Shown piece by piece: positions 8,772 through 16,863 of a stretch of DNA of 23,545 bases (its first letter is position 1; the number at the start of each line of letters is the position of its first letter). A program made the translations under genes and the position numbers. This DNA comes from UM-FILTER-47-13 sp964445195 (GTDB taxonomy: Bacteria > Pseudomonadota > Alphaproteobacteria > Micavibrionales > Micavibrionaceae): contig CAYUKA010000034.1 of the NCBI GenBank assembly GCA_964445195.1, positions 1 through 23,545 on the forward strand. The letters are read 5' to 3'. Below the pieces are notes generated by a model, which was not told the origin of the DNA, did no database searches, and worked only from the letters and a program-made list of their open reading frames with translations.

Positions 8772-9380
8772 CTACTGATAGCTGGCAAAAATCCGGGTCG
8801 CACCGACATAGGTACCGCTGATCTGGCCGGTGCGGGTATTGATTGTCGCCCCGACAGGCACAGTAAAGGAATAAGACGCATCCGTCGGTGTGAAGGTCAT
8901 TTTCACACCGCCCTTGGCCGTCACGATATTGAAATTGGTGATCGTGACCGTATCTTCACCGTTCGTCAGCTTGACCAGCGTGTCTTCAATACTGATCGCC
9001 ACCGGGAAATCGGCGCCGCGTACCATCAGGCGCCCGGCCTCAGGGTCGCCGCCCGCCAGGGAAAGACTGCTGTTATTGTCGATAAATAACCGGTTCAGTT
9101 CCGGGTCGATCGTCGCATTACCGGCACGATCAACCGTCATAGCCAGCGTGCCGAAATTCAGTGTTGTGTTGACGGTCAGTTCAATCGCCCGCACCAGCCG
9201 CGCCATGATCGGCAGGGTCGCGGTTGCCGCAACCGCCTGCATCGCATGGTAAGCCGCCAGACCGGTCAGCGCCATGGCCGTGGCCGCCCCCAGGCGCACC
9301 ATGACTTTCTTACCGCCCGTGCCCGGCAAGGCGGTCTTTTTATCGTCTATTCCCTCTTTTTTCTTTTCGCGCTGCGGCAT
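8772..9380 (-). CDS. DUF4402-type fibre or coat subunit
   Basis: A 202-residue protein. The start at 9380 has GGAGG a few bases upstream; this gives an unusually long charged N-region (26 residues, PQREKKKEG...) before a hydrophobic signal ending near AVAATATLP. Met 27 (9302) would give a conventional signal peptide but has no ribosome site. The mature part follows the DUF4402 plan: an N-terminal strand AIELTVNTTLNFGTLAM, a mid-region, then VGATINTRTGQISGTYVG and a final aromatic ASYQ, close to the ending of the neighbouring paralogue. It is a likely substrate of the adjacent chaperone and usher. A minor or adaptor subunit role is plausible but is inference. Confidence 0.78.
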   Translation of the reverse strand: MPQREKKKEGIDDKKTALPGTGGKKVMVRLGAATAMALTGLAAYHAMQAVAATATLPIMARLVRAIELTVNTTLNFGTLAMTVDRAGNATIDPELNRLFIDNNSSLSLAGGDPEAGRLMVRGADFPVAISIEDTLVKLTNGEDTVTITNFNIVTAKGGVKMTFTPTDASYSFTVPVGATINTRTGQISGTYVGATRIFASYQ

Positions 9381-9432
9381 GTATCCTCCGCGCCGTCAGT
9401 GTCACTGTGTCATCATTGCATTATACGAAACA

Positions 9433-9467
9433 GGCAGCGGAGGGCTGTTACAGCCTCTCCACCTGCC
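9433..9467 (-). terminator. Long stem-loop between the two DUF4402 genes
   Basis: An interrupted hairpin of about 15 base pairs: GGCAGCGGAGGGCTG (9433-9447), loop TTA, and CAGCCTCTCCACCTGCC (9451-9467). It lies 40-70 bases after the upstream subunit gene on the transcribed strand and has no T tract. It may act as an attenuator or a 3'-end stabiliser that lets the first subunit be made in excess over the chaperone and usher. Confidence 0.5.
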
Positions 9468-9503
9468 CGGCAAAGCGATAAATTCATCATAAACGAAATC
9501 CGG

Positions 9504-10049
9504 CTACTGGTAGTTCGCCGTTACCGTTACCGTGCCGCTGTAACTGCCCGGCGCCGAACCAGCCGGAACATCAAGCGTCCCGCCGAAGGCGTAAACCTCG
9601 GTCGCACCGGCCTGCGTCAGACCGGTCTGCGTACCGGCCCCCCCCGCGAGGGTAAAGGCCGTCACGGTCAGTGTATTCGTGCCATTGTTAATCTGCGCGG
9701 TATTGCCGACCGTAATATTATAAGCCTGACCCGCCGCCGCACTGATTTTAAACTCACCCTCTCTTTCAAGACCGGCACCGCCGACCAGAGTGACACCACC
9801 GGTATTCGAGCGGGCCCCTGTGTGATCCACAGTTACTGTACCGGATGACGCAGAATCAACGGTGATTGTACCGAAATGCAGTCTGCCTGCCAGAGTGCCG
9901 GCCACCTTTTCGACCGCAATCGGGGCGAGAATTTCGGCTTTGACGTCAATATTTTCAGAAGCCGCCCGCGCCTGGTTCTCCTGGGCCACCACGCCCAGCG
10001 CCGCAACGGTCGCCGCTCCTAACAGGATCTTTCTGGTATTGCTTTGCAT
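9504..10049 (-). CDS. DUF4402-domain secreted subunit (probable major subunit)
   Basis: A 181-residue protein from ATG 10049 with a strong AAGGAG-type site (AAGGAGCAAAGCG before the ATG). The signal peptide ends near NQARAASENI. The mature chain is a beta-rich DUF4402 domain: VKAEILAPIAVEKVAGTLAGRLHFGTI, then VTVDHTGARSNTGGVTL, YNITVGNTAQINNGTNTLTVTAFT, and the closing GGTLDVPAGSAPGSYSGTVTVTANYQ with a penultimate aromatic typical of chaperone-usher subunits. It is the first gene of the locus and is followed by a stem-loop, as expected of the most abundant subunit. No cysteines are present, unlike the related protein at 16342. Confidence 0.85.
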   Translation of the reverse strand: MQSNTRKILLGAATVAALGVVAQENQARAASENIDVKAEILAPIAVEKVAGTLAGRLHFGTITVDSASSGTVTVDHTGARSNTGGVTLVGGAGLEREGEFKISAAAGQAYNITVGNTAQINNGTNTLTVTAFTLAGGAGTQTGLTQAGATEVYAFGGTLDVPAGSAPGSYSGTVTVTANYQ

Positions 10050-10343
10050 CGCTTTGCTCCTTGCTTCCTTGCTTTTCGTTTGCCTTATTATTTTATCCGG
10101 CGACGATGGCCGTTTATATAGTCAAAACCATGATCGCCAACGGTTATGCCGCTGCTCTGTTTTGTGCATGCACATTCTGTCCATTACCCAAAACGCGGCT
10201 TTTACGCACCTTAATTTATCACACATACAGGCGCATGATAAGATGCAAAATAGAAACAGCCTTTACGGAAAAAACTATCTCTACCCTTATATTCTAAGAC
10301 GGATGCCCCTAACAAATTGTTAAAATGCCATATAACCATGAGG
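10050..10343 (-). other. Gene-free stretch upstream of the DUF4402 operon
   Basis: About 290 bases between the SET-domain gene stop and the DUF4402 start. It holds the putative promoter described separately and is AT-rich near 10200-10340. I see no convincing ORF or RNA structure in it. Confidence 0.6.
10113..10140 (-). promoter_or_regulatory. Possible promoter of the DUF4402-chaperone-usher operon
   Basis: On the - strand TTGGCG (10140-10135) and TATAAA (10118-10113) are separated by 16 bases and lie about 65 bases upstream of the first subunit start. The match to a sigma-70-type consensus is moderate. Confidence 0.35.
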
Positions 10344-11708
10344 CTATAAAGCCCGTGCCTGCTTCTTTTGGCCGCCACCCGCAGATCCGTCGCTGCCGGC
10401 ATGTCTCCGCGCCTCTTCATAAAACGGATAAGCCCGCAGGTTGCGCAACTGGGTTTCGATAACCAGGCGGATGTTTTCGGCAATCAATTCATAATCAGGC
10501 GACAAAGGATGCTGATCAAGATAGCCGCCTAGCTCTTCGTAAAAGCGCAAATTTGCCTCGACGATTTTTGCTTCGGCAATTTTGACCTGGGCCAGCATTT
10601 CATCATTGGGGATAGACAGGCCGAGACGGCTCATCGCCGCCCCCAGCACACGCCGCAGCGCCCGCGGCGCCCGCGCCTGCGGAATCAGTAAATGGCTGAG
10701 CGTAATGGTTTTTTTGCCCGCGTCCGGCGTCATCGCCGGCAGAAAAAAAACAAGGTCGCGCAACTGATCCGGCAACTTGGTAAAGCGCGGCCGCGCCGCC
10801 GCCGCCCTGATAACAATCTTGCAATAGCCGGGCAGGCTGACCGTCAATGGCACGGAACGCATATAGCCGGCATACTGTTCGACATAATTATAATGTAGCA
10901 GCGTATCCAGCGCATCATAGGTGCCATAACAGACAAAACACTCATCCGATCCGTCAACCGGACAGGAATTCACAACCGCGATCCCGTCTTCATCCGGCAA
11001 AGCCGGATGGCGCGGCGCTTCCGGCTCGGCGATATCATCATAGTCCGAGCGCACCAGGAAACCGCCCGCTGCCGGATGGTGATTAAGAAAATCAATCATC
11101 GGCATCAGGACCTGCGTCCGGGCAAAGGGCGGCTCTTTAACAGCCTGCGCCCTGTCATCGTCTTCACCCCCCTCGTCACCCGTACGGCCGTCATCAAGCA
11201 CTTCCTTATACCCGAGGACGCGGGTCTTGATAAAAACGTTCAGCGCAAAATCATCCGTCTCGGTCTCCGGCAAATTCTGTATAAACGCCATCTCGCTTTT
11301 ATTGCGACCGTCCGCAAGCCGCTCAAACAGGTCCGGCTCATTATAATATAATGCCATCGTCGACCCGTTCCGGCTCGCTGCCACTTTACCGGTACGATTA
11401 TAAACTGCGATCATCGTATTCATTAATGAGACCTGCAGATCGCTGATATCGGCATCATGAGATTCAATGACGATCGCATCGTCCTTCAGTCCGAGCTTAA
11501 ATTTGCCATGCGGCAGAAGGCAGATCTTCGGCAACATCATAATGCGCTCGCCCCCGGGCACGCTGTCCGGCACCCTGACCTTAAGATCGCCATTCTGGCA
11601 TTCAAAGACCAGGTCATCATGAATAAAGCCGCCGTTATCCACGACCTGCTGCCGCATAGTTTGCAGCAGGCTTTCAACTTCAGGATCATCACAGATAAAC
11701 GTTGTCAT
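10344..11708 (-). CDS. SET-domain methyltransferase-like protein (Rubisco LSMT/SETD class)
   Basis: A 454-residue cytosolic protein, no signal peptide. The central part has the two halves of the split SET core as found in Rubisco large-subunit methyltransferase and SETD3/SETD6 relatives: MPMIDFLNHHPAAGG at 202-216 (the catalytic-fold NH at 209-210) and CYGTYDALDTLLHYNYVEQY at 260-279 (YG at 261-262, then the LL.YNYV helix). An acidic insertion separates the parts (DDGRTGDEGGEDDD near 172-185). The C-terminal half is helical, resembling the substrate-binding domain of this class. The expected reaction is S-adenosylmethionine-dependent lysine (or histidine) methylation of a protein. It is last in a probable operon with the Ig/LamG gene and a 78-residue gene, 50 bases downstream of the latter. 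The substrate is unknown; either neighbour is a candidate. Confidence 0.68.
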   Translation of the reverse strand: MTTFICDDPEVESLLQTMRQQVVDNGGFIHDDLVFECQNGDLKVRVPDSVPGGERIMMLPKICLLPHGKFKLGLKDDAIVIESHDADISDLQVSLMNTMIAVYNRTGKVAASRNGSTMALYYNEPDLFERLADGRNKSEMAFIQNLPETETDDFALNVFIKTRVLGYKEVLDDGRTGDEGGEDDDRAQAVKEPPFARTQVLMPMIDFLNHHPAAGGFLVRSDYDDIAEPEAPRHPALPDEDGIAVVNSCPVDGSDECFVCYGTYDALDTLLHYNYVEQYAGYMRSVPLTVSLPGYCKIVIRAAAARPRFTKLPDQLRDLVFFLPAMTPDAGKKTITLSHLLIPQARAPRALRRVLGAAMSRLGLSIPNDEMLAQVKIAEAKIVEANLRFYEELGGYLDQHPLSPDYELIAENIRLVIETQLRNLRAYPFYEEARRHAGSDGSAGGGQKKQARAL

Positions 11709-11758
11709 GTTCCCAGAATAAAGCCCGCGCCCTGCGGCAGCAACAGCTTTACACGGCT

Positions 11759-11995
11759 TTAGACCGGTTCATCCACCGCTTGCGGTATAAACGCCGCCGG
11801 ATCAGTGCCCATCGTGAATTCAGACTGCAGCACGGCCAGCTGCGCCGGCGTAATCCGGCCGGACCCGACCATGTGTTGGGTACCATCAGCGCTCTGGCTC
11901 GGGTGCGCCTGAATCGCTTCGCCGGTAATTTCGAGATACCGTGTGCGAAAAGCAATATCGTCGCTTGTATTCCAGATAATGTATGTCGTTGTCAT
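11759..11995 (-). CDS. Small protein of unknown function
   Basis: A 78-residue protein, start at 11995 with TAGGAG about 8 bases upstream; that site overlaps the stop codon of the Ig/LamG gene, a typical coupled arrangement. No signal peptide or membrane segment. The sequence begins TTTYIIWNTSDDIAFRTRY and contains a GSGRITPAQLAVLQSEF helix; it has no cysteines. I do not recognise the family. The pairing with a large Ig-like protein resembles accessory genes beside phage tail or fibre genes, but that is only analogy. Confidence 0.65.
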   Translation of the reverse strand: MTTTYIIWNTSDDIAFRTRYLEITGEAIQAHPSQSADGTQHMVGSGRITPAQLAVLQSEFTMGTDPAAFIPQAVDEPV

Positions 11996-12006
11996 GTTTT
12001 GATCTC

Positions 12007-13398
12007 CTATGGCGTGTAATCCCGTCCGTGCCGGGCTTCAAGATGGGCAATGATGGCAGCGGCCTTGGTATCATCGAGATATTCGTTGCCCATTGAGACG
12101 TGATAAAGGCGGGACATATCGCTTGTCCTGCCCCACTCATCAACGTGAAGACGCAGCTTCGCTTCAGCGTCCTGCGTGCTGGCGGCCATCACGAAAGCGC
12201 TGCTCTGAGACGTTGCGCTTTGCCGCCACCAGCGCAGCATACCATTACCATCATACGAGACGATCACAAGCTGGTCATCGCCGAAATCAGACCCGCCGTA
12301 AGCAGGGCTGGTGTTACTGGTTTCCACACCACCACCACCCTGATTAATGACATAGCGTTCTGAACTGGTTGTCCCTAAATGTAGGCCGTCATCCGGGTTG
12401 AAGTTATCAATGGCCGTGCCCACTAAAGGCCCGTTGCGCCACGTTAAATCGACATTACGCCAAATGACGCAAATCCAGAACGCCTGCGATCCTTTATGCA
12501 GGCTGTTAATGAAAGCCGTATTATCCCCGGCCAGCGTAAAGTTATCGCCACTATCAACGGACCAATAAGCGCCCGAATCGCCTGCCGTACCGGTAAAGGT
12601 CGGATCATCTGTTGAGGCCGTGTCGTTCGCGCCGAGCGTAAAATCATAATCCGCCTGAGCAGAACCATCCGCAGGACTGGCGACCAGATTCGCCCATGTC
12701 TGGCCACTACCGCTATAGCTGTCTGAAACAGTCGCATCAAGCTCACAGACCGCAGACGTGACAACGCCATCAAGATATGAACCACCGCCCGCCGCGATAT
12801 TCTGGATATCATTACTATCGGCACTGTCACCGCCAAAGCCGTTGGTTGCCGTCACAAGACAGTCAATATCGGTTCCCTCGTCCGCACTGACGAGCGTATA
12901 GGTGCTGCTATTCGCGCCGGCAATATTTACAGCATCTCTGCGCCACTGGTAAGTATAGGTGATCGGCGCCGTGCCGGTCCATGTCCCGTTGGTAACACTC
13001 AGTGTTGCACCAACTTCGCCCGTGCCGCTGGCAACCGGCGCGGCAGTATTGACCGGCACAGTTCCGGCGTTGATATCGTTACTGTCGGCATCGGCGTTGC
13101 CTTCGCTGTTGCTTGCCGTTACAACACAGTCGATCGCCTCGCCATCATCAGCAGTAACAAGCGTATAAGCGTTATTCGTCGCCCCGGCAATATCAACACC
13201 GCTGCGGCGCCACTGATAGCTATAGACTGGCACCGGAAAACCGGTCCAGTTACCGTCAGACGTCGCCAGACTCTGTCCAACGAGCGGCCCGCCCGTCACA
13301 ACCGGTGCCACTGTATTCACAGGCGCTGACGGTGTTGGCGGCGTCGGCGCTCCCCCGTTTGATGCCGGGCTCAGGCCACGACCGAGATTCTGAAGCAT
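12007..13398 (-). CDS. Ig-like/LamG-like surface or phage-tail-type protein
   Basis: A 463-residue protein from ATG 13398 with AAAGGAG upstream. It has no classical signal peptide; it begins MLQNLGRGLSPAS and a Pro/Thr linker. Two immunoglobulin-like repeats follow (about 26-110 and 113-200), each with the pattern VNT.APV..G....G..L...(D/N)G.WTG....Y.YQWRR..V.IAGA...YTLV.AD.G..I.C.VTA.N. The C-terminal half (about 205-460) reads as a concanavalin/LamG-like fold with DATVSDSYSGSGQTWANL near the start and the closing AIIAHLEARHGRDYTP. This architecture is common in phage tail appendages and cell-surface adhesins that bind glycans. It is the first gene of a probable three-gene operon. Confidence 0.75.
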   Translation of the reverse strand: MLQNLGRGLSPASNGGAPTPPTPSAPVNTVAPVVTGGPLVGQSLATSDGNWTGFPVPVYSYQWRRSGVDIAGATNNAYTLVTADDGEAIDCVVTASNSEGNADADSNDINAGTVPVNTAAPVASGTGEVGATLSVTNGTWTGTAPITYTYQWRRDAVNIAGANSSTYTLVSADEGTDIDCLVTATNGFGGDSADSNDIQNIAAGGGSYLDGVVTSAVCELDATVSDSYSGSGQTWANLVASPADGSAQADYDFTLGANDTASTDDPTFTGTAGDSGAYWSVDSGDNFTLAGDNTAFINSLHKGSQAFWICVIWRNVDLTWRNGPLVGTAIDNFNPDDGLHLGTTSSERYVINQGGGGVETSNTSPAYGGSDFGDDQLVIVSYDGNGMLRWWRQSATSQSSAFVMAASTQDAEAKLRLHVDEWGRTSDMSRLYHVSMGNEYLDDTKAAAIIAHLEARHGRDYTP

Positions 13399-13438
13399 GT
13401 CCTCTGTCTCCTTTTGTTCTTTCTTTGTTCTACAAAAG

Positions 13439-13466
13439 AGAATAAAGGATTATTTTCCTATATCAA
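13439..13466 (-). promoter_or_regulatory. Possible promoter of the Ig/LamG operon
   Basis: On the - strand TTGATA (13466-13461), 16-base spacer, TATTCT (13444-13439), about 40 bases upstream of the start codon. It borders a 12-bp palindrome on its upstream side. Confidence 0.4.
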
Positions 13467-13470
13467 GATT

Positions 13471-13482
13471 TTGATGCATCAA
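13471..13482. promoter_or_regulatory. 12-bp palindrome in the divergent intergenic region
   Basis: TTGATGCATCAA is a perfect palindrome located between the Ig/LamG operon (leftward) and the TPR-sulfotransferase gene (rightward), 4 bases upstream of the putative -35 of the former. It could be an operator shared by both directions; no partner regulator is visible. Confidence 0.3.
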
Positions 13483-13634
13483 TGCAGACGGGTTTTTCGT
13501 GGCTGGACAGGATCGCTTGTTTACTCACAGGGATCGGGATTCTATGATAAACAAAGGATAAAAATGGATACGTGCTGGCAGGTTTACAAAAACACGCCAC
13601 ATCATTCTCACCCTGTAAAAGAGGAGCTCCGCCA

Positions 13635-16040
13635 TTGGCCGGTAAACATCATGAACAGGAAGTCACGCTTGAAGACGCTTACCGGCTTGCTGTCAATCAT
13701 ATGAATGTCGGTAACTTCCGGGTCGCCGAACTGACCCTGCGTGATATTCTCGCCGCGGTACCCGATCATTATGATTCTATGTATCTTCTGGCCATGGCGC
13801 TTTACCGCACCGGTAATATTAAAGAAGCGCTCAATTTTTTAGGGCAAGTGACCGATCAAGGTGAACCGAACGTACAATGGCTGTCCGATTACGGGGTCTT
13901 GCTGAACGAGGACGGCCGTCAACAAGAAGCCATTACAGCCTTTGACCGCGCGCTGGCCATTGAACCGAAGAACGCCATGGTGCTGTGGAATAAATGCTAT
14001 GCGCACTGGTTGATGGATGACTACGAAATGGCTGAGGCGGCCGGTAAAAAAGCCGTCAACGTCGCCCCGGACAGTGCCGAAGCGTGGCTGAATTATGGTG
14101 CGGCTCTCGCCCGTCTTGAAAAACACGAACAAGCCATCGAAGCCTGGGAAAAAGCGCTGGCGCTGCGCCCGGACTTTGCCTTTGCGTGGAACAACCTTGG
14201 CAATGCGCTGCGTGATCTCGGCCGGCTTGAAGAGGCGGAAGAAAAATGCCTGAAGGCGCTTGACCTGGAACCGAATTACCCGGAGGCACTCAGCAATCTC
14301 GGCAATGTTTACCATGATCGCGGTGACTACGAGAATGCCGAAAAATATTACCGCCTGGCCATCGCGAACCGGCCCGATTATGCCGAAGCGCACAATAATT
14401 TGTGCGTGGCCCTGATGACTCACAGCCGTTATGAAGAAGCTGTGATGCATGGCCGTTATGCCGTCTCCTTCCGGCCAAACTATGGCGAAGCATATATGAA
14501 CTTATGTGATGCGCTGCGTAATCTCGGACATGTCGATGAAGCACGCAAAGCTATTGAACAGGCCGTCATTCTGCAACCGGAGTCCGCCGAAGTTCATATG
14601 GAACTGGCCGATGTTTTGTTAATGCAGGACCGCTATGGCGATGCCGAAGTGGCGCTGAACAGGGCCGAAGAGCTCAAGCCGGAATCACCGCGGGTTTATA
14701 TCAAGCTTTCAAGTGTTCTGGAACGGGCCAATAAGATCGACGAGGCACTCAAGGCCGTCGACAAAGCCGTGCAGATGAATCCGGAGGCCCCCCAGGCTCA
14801 CCTGCGTAAAGGCCGGATTTACCTGCTTGATAACCGTCTGGATGAAACGGAGAAAAACTATAAAAAAGCGCTGGAACTCTCGCCAAACGCACCGGGCGTC
14901 TTGCTGGCACTCGCAGATATGTACCTGACAATTGGCGAACTCAAAAAGGCCGAAAAATACGTTGAAAAAGCGCGGCCGCTGGCAACGAACATGCCGCAAT
15001 TTTATGACACGCTGACCCATCTTAAGACCTTCACCAAAGATGATGATGATTTTAAAGCCATGCGCGCGCTGGAAAAGAATGTCGAAGCCCGCGGGCTGGA
15101 ACAGGCAACCAGCCTCCACTTCGCACTTTTCTCGGCTTATGAGGATATAGGCGACTACAAAAAGGCCTTTGAACATCTTAAAAAAGCCAACGACTACAAA
15201 CGCCGGCTGGTGCCTTACCAGCCTGCAGTCCAGCGCCACGCTTTTGCCAGAATAAAAGAAACCTACACGCCTGCAACAATCGAGGCATTACAAGGCAAAG
15301 GCTATAATTCCAAAGCGCCTGTCTTTATTGTCGGCATGCCGCGTTCCGGTACAACTCTGACCGAGCAGATTATCTCCGCCCACCCTGACGTCTATGGTGC
15401 CGGCGAATTATCAGTCTTATCGCGGATCGAACGGGAAAGTGGCGGCGTCAACGCAGAGAACTGCCGCGCTCTTGGCGAAAAATATGTGAAGGCTGTCAAG
15501 AAACTGGATAAAAGCCGGACGGCCAAACGCATTACAGATAAAATGCCGGGCAACTTCACCCATATCGCCCTGATACGCTCTATTCTGCCGCAGGCGAAAA
15601 TCATCCATTGCCGCCGTAACCCGATCGATAATTGCCTGTCCTGTTACAAGCAGAATTTCGCCCGCGGGCAATACTGGTCTTACCAGCTTGATGAACTCGC
15701 CGAACAACATAACCTGTATCGTGACCTGATGGCTTACTGGCGCGAACTCCTGCCAGACCAGTTTCTTGAAATCGATTACGAGGAAACAGTTGCGAATTTC
15801 GAGGAGCAGGCGCGCACATTAATAGACTTCGTCGGCCTGCCCTGGGATAAAGCCTGCCTTAAACCGCATAAAAACAAACGCGCTGTTCTGACCGCCAGCA
15901 AAACCCAGGTCATCAAGCCTGTATACCAAAGCTCGGTCAAAGGCTGGAAACGCTACGAAAAGCAGCTTAAACCGTTAATCGACGGGCTGGGGCCGGATGC
16001 CGTGCCCGCCGGCAAAACAGCCGCGAAAAAGAAACGGTAA
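13635..16040 (+). CDS. TPR-repeat protein with C-terminal sulfotransferase domain
   Basis: 801 residues if started at TTG 13635, which I prefer because GAGGAG (13621-13626) lies 8 bases upstream; the longer frame from GTG 13572 lacks a ribosome site. Residues up to about 485 are roughly twelve tetratricopeptide repeats in tandem with the usual W/L/G/Y/A-P spacing (for example AWLNYGAALARLEKHEQAIEAWEKALALRPD). The C-terminal 240 residues are a sulfotransferase: the PAPS 5'-phosphosulfate loop FIVGMPRSGTT at 564-574 and the 3'-phosphate motif CRRNPIDNCLS near 659-669. It would move sulfate from PAPS to a protein tyrosine or glycan, with the TPR array choosing the substrate. No signal peptide is visible, so it acts in the cytosol or at the membrane. 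It is divergent from the Ig/LamG-SET operon. Confidence 0.88.
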   Translation: MAGKHHEQEVTLEDAYRLAVNHMNVGNFRVAELTLRDILAAVPDHYDSMYLLAMALYRTGNIKEALNFLGQVTDQGEPNVQWLSDYGVLLNEDGRQQEAITAFDRALAIEPKNAMVLWNKCYAHWLMDDYEMAEAAGKKAVNVAPDSAEAWLNYGAALARLEKHEQAIEAWEKALALRPDFAFAWNNLGNALRDLGRLEEAEEKCLKALDLEPNYPEALSNLGNVYHDRGDYENAEKYYRLAIANRPDYAEAHNNLCVALMTHSRYEEAVMHGRYAVSFRPNYGEAYMNLCDALRNLGHVDEARKAIEQAVILQPESAEVHMELADVLLMQDRYGDAEVALNRAEELKPESPRVYIKLSSVLERANKIDEALKAVDKAVQMNPEAPQAHLRKGRIYLLDNRLDETEKNYKKALELSPNAPGVLLALADMYLTIGELKKAEKYVEKARPLATNMPQFYDTLTHLKTFTKDDDDFKAMRALEKNVEARGLEQATSLHFALFSAYEDIGDYKKAFEHLKKANDYKRRLVPYQPAVQRHAFARIKETYTPATIEALQGKGYNSKAPVFIVGMPRSGTTLTEQIISAHPDVYGAGELSVLSRIERESGGVNAENCRALGEKYVKAVKKLDKSRTAKRITDKMPGNFTHIALIRSILPQAKIIHCRRNPIDNCLSCYKQNFARGQYWSYQLDELAEQHNLYRDLMAYWRELLPDQFLEIDYEETVANFEEQARTLIDFVGLPWDKACLKPHKNKRAVLTASKTQVIKPVYQSSVKGWKRYEKQLKPLIDGLGPDAVPAGKTAAKKKR

Positions 16041-16341
16041 CATCCCGCGCAGGCCGCCACCCTGCACAGGCACAACGGCTATATCCGATGAATCCGCAAT
16101 GCTGGTGAACGGCAATCTCATTATTTAGCGATTTTGATTATCACCATAAGCGCAGCTTTTATTCGATCACATATTAGCTTTTTTCTAAGTGCGGGCTGTT
16201 ACAATAATATGAGAGACGCCTGCGATACCGTGCCGATCAGAGCAAATTTTTGCTCTCAGCGCCGGTACGATGCTGGTGTATGGTGTCAGGGAATGATAGG
16301 ATAAAAAAATCTCCCGGAAAGGGCCGTTCAGAGAGTCAATC
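16041..16341. other. Gene-free stretch with an 18-base inverted repeat
   Basis: About 300 bases between the sulfotransferase gene and the next + strand gene. It contains AGAGCAAA (16239-16246) and TTTGCTCT (16249-16256) separated by TT, a perfect 8-bp inverted repeat about 85 bases upstream of the DUF4402-like start. No ORF is convincing. Confidence 0.5.
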
Positions 16342-16863
16342 GTGGTAAAGCATTATAAACACAATAAAAATATACCGCTTATCGGCCTGTCGGCATTGCT
16401 GCTCGGCGGTATTCCGGCTGGTCCGGCACAGGCACAAGCCACCTTCAACTGTTTCCAGAGCCTGTTGTTTGGCAACTACACGACCTGCGGCGCCACCCAT
16501 GCGGCAACGATTTCGCCGACCGGCACACAAAGCACGGCCGGATGTCTGAGTGCCGGCGGCGCCCCCGTTGCGGCCGCCCAGTGCTTTTTTAGCCAGACAG
16601 GATTCCCGACCTCTACCTTTGTTTTCAGCGTGACCGCGGCAAGCTATAAAATCACCAATACGGCCACAGCCGCAGCCAAAATGACTGTCGATAATTTCCA
16701 GTGCCGCTTTCAGGGCCCTACGGCATCTTCGACCAAAGCCTGTAATTTCAGCGCGCCCACACTCTTTCTCACAATCGGAATTGGCGCGGATTTAACAGTG
16801 GCCAATGGCCAGACTGCCGGATCCTATTCCGGCACGTTCACAGTCAACACCAACATCCCCTAG
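16342..16863 (+). CDS. Orphan DUF4402-like secreted protein with six cysteines
   Basis: A 173-residue protein from GTG 16342 (weak AGAGAG upstream). The signal peptide runs to about residue 32 (LIGLSALLLGGIPAGPAQAQA). The mature part is beta-rich with a C-terminal VANGQTAGSYSGTFTVNTNIP that matches the ending of DUF4402/spore-coat-U-type subunits. Cysteines at 37, 49, 68, 81, 121 and 134 could form three disulfides; the two DUF4402 proteins at 8772-10049 have none. No chaperone or usher gene lies beside it, so it may use the machinery encoded at 4268-8642 or serve a different role. Its stop codon TAG is part of the terminal repeat of the element at 16861. Confidence 0.62.
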   Translation: MVKHYKHNKNIPLIGLSALLLGGIPAGPAQAQATFNCFQSLLFGNYTTCGATHAATISPTGTQSTAGCLSAGGAPVAAAQCFFSQTGFPTSTFVFSVTAASYKITNTATAAAKMTVDNFQCRFQGPTASSTKACNFSAPTLFLTIGIGADLTVANGQTAGSYSGTFTVNTNIP

